Below are positions 63,265 through 64,000 of a stretch of DNA of 64,000 bases, piece after piece. The stretch spans positions 1 through 64,000 of the forward strand of contig JAJAGP010000341.1 in the NCBI GenBank assembly GCA_025084515.1, given 5' to 3'. The first letter of the stretch is position 1, and the number at the start of each line of letters is the position of its first letter. The notes under the pieces were generated by a model. That model worked only from the letters and a program-made list of their open reading frames with translations, was not told where the DNA came from and made no database searches. Position numbers and translations under genes: made by a program. Source of the stretch: Ancistrus triradiatus (Eukaryota > Chordata > Actinopteri > Siluriformes > Loricariidae).

Positions 63265-63664
63265 AGTACTGTGCAAAAGTCTTAGGCCACCTTTAGATTG
63301 AAAACAACCTGAAAACAAGGAATATGTATGCAGTGTATAAAAACCGGGCTACAATGGTAAGTATTTAGCGTGGCTTATGCTTGAGCCAAACAGCATCGGA
63401 TGCCAAGTTGACCCTTCTACGGTCTGAAGAAGCTTGACCGGGAATGTTTTTGGAACGGTAGCAGCCAAGAAACCACTTTTTCAGAAGGGGGAGCAGGCTG
63501 AAAAGGCCCAAATATACTAAAGATGGGTGTAAAAGAGGATTACGGAGTGACAAATTAAAAAGTAAAAAAGTTCTTGTGTCCAGTCGTCGTTGACGTGTTA
63601 CATCCAGTCATTATCATTGCTAAAACAACAAATCCAATGGTGGCCTAAGACTTTCGCACAGTAC
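63265..63664. mobile_element. MITE, 'actgtgcaaaagtcttaggcc' family, copy 4 (longest)
   Basis: AGTACTGTGCAAAAGTCTTA at the left and TAAGACTTTCGCACAGTAC at the right, with TA-type flanks. 400 bp, sharing GAAGCTTGACCGGGAATG and AGCAGCCAAGAAACCAC with copies 1 and 2. Confidence 0.85.
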
Positions 63665-63699
63665 CTAACTACAGCACACAACAGACGCCTGCAACGTAT

Positions 63700-63790
63700 A
63701 ATTCAGCTGCGGGTTAAGGACCTTGCTCAAGACCCTTCTAGTCCATAGTGCAGTAACAATCCAGTTGACATGGAGTTGATTCTCATCCCA
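63700..63790 (+). repeat. SINE fragment
   Basis: GGGTTAAGGACCTTGCTCAAGACCC resembles the central part of the SINE at 61821-61990. Confidence 0.45.
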
Positions 63791-64000
63791 AATCAACTCC
63801 AAAACATGAGCGCAAAACATGGCTTCATAAAACAGGACCGGTCAGACCGATATAGATGACGCCATTTTAAAGCTAAGAAAATGAGATGACCGAAAGAGGC
63901 AAAGCTTTGAAAGTGTCCCCCTAAACACCGACTAAGTTTGTGTGAACCAAAGGGCTGAACAATAAAACGTTCAGTGGCTTTTCCGACTTGACACCTTTTG

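Larger units (their letters stand above)
59241..64000 (-). other. dym: dym last intron (partial, runs off the window)
   Basis: It is intronic because the last dym exon ends at 59240 and the next exon upstream is not in the window. It holds an ATT microsatellite (59582-59617), a SINE-like fragment (60010-60150), a V-SINE-like copy (61821-61990), AC tracts (62657-62681, 62972-62993), a SMAD palindrome (62929-62936) and a MITE (63265-63664). I searched for the expected preceding dymeclin residues (a stretch like GAELSVERVL) on the minus strand and did not see them. Confidence 0.8.

Noticed and set aside
59241..64000. Further dym exons
   Set aside because: I looked on the minus strand for the conserved residues that precede KFPELKF in dymeclin and saw none with splice sites; the preceding exon is probably beyond the window.

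Overview
This window is vertebrate nuclear DNA, almost certainly from a teleost fish. The evidence is a split SMAD gene with canonical GT-AG introns, the last exon of a second vertebrate gene, and a dense background of fish-type Tc1-like elements, MITEs, tRNA-derived SINEs and micro/minisatellites. The repeat mix resembles otophysan fish such as catfishes, but that narrower placement is only a guess. Nothing here looks prokaryotic, and almost all long open frames are shadows of low-complexity DNA.

Two genes can be supported, both on the minus strand. smad7 (inhibitory SMAD, antagonist of TGF-beta/BMP signalling) is complete: four coding exons at 44763-45234, 42853-42906, 37063-37134 and 26078-26610 join to a 376-codon reading frame with consensus splice sites and three phase-1 introns (about 1.9, 5.7 and 10.5 kb). 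Its promoter region near 46.1 kb carries an 8-bp palindromic SMAD-binding element next to a CACGTG E-box, the arrangement described for the mammalian Smad7 promoter and expected for TGF-beta negative feedback. The second gene is dym (dymeclin, Golgi organisation). Only its last coding exon (59091-59240) and 3' end lie in the window; the rest is beyond the right edge. The smad7-dym order and orientation match the human SMAD7-DYM neighbourhood, so this is a conserved syntenic block.

Layout: 1-25.2 kb is gene-poor. It holds GA and pyrimidine tracts, a 20-bp-unit minisatellite (1.81-3.05 kb), a purine tract, a degenerate Tc1-like element (13.7-15.3 kb), a diverged 1.3-kb-offset direct duplication (15.8-17.8 kb), a second degenerate Tc1-like element (20.3-21.9 kb), MITEs and SINE remnants. 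25.7-46.15 kb is the smad7 transcription unit and promoter. 46.2-58.9 kb is the smad7-dym intergenic interval, which holds three unrelated long tandem arrays: a 56-bp minisatellite built of inverted CCAAT boxes (48.9-49.7 kb), an ATT/ACT array with a higher-order period near 206 bp (51.7-52.5 kb) and a CCCTAAA-like array (55.2-56.4 kb). 58.9-64 kb is the dym 3' end and part of its last intron.

The points most worth a second look are these. The two tiny smad7 exons are both frame-neutral, and the first encodes the Smurf-binding PY motif, so skipping it would give an in-frame SMAD7 without that motif. The NF-Y-consensus minisatellite lies about 2.9 kb upstream of the smad7 promoter elements. 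At least five 8-bp SMAD palindromes occur where about one is expected. I see no convincing new multi-gene system here.
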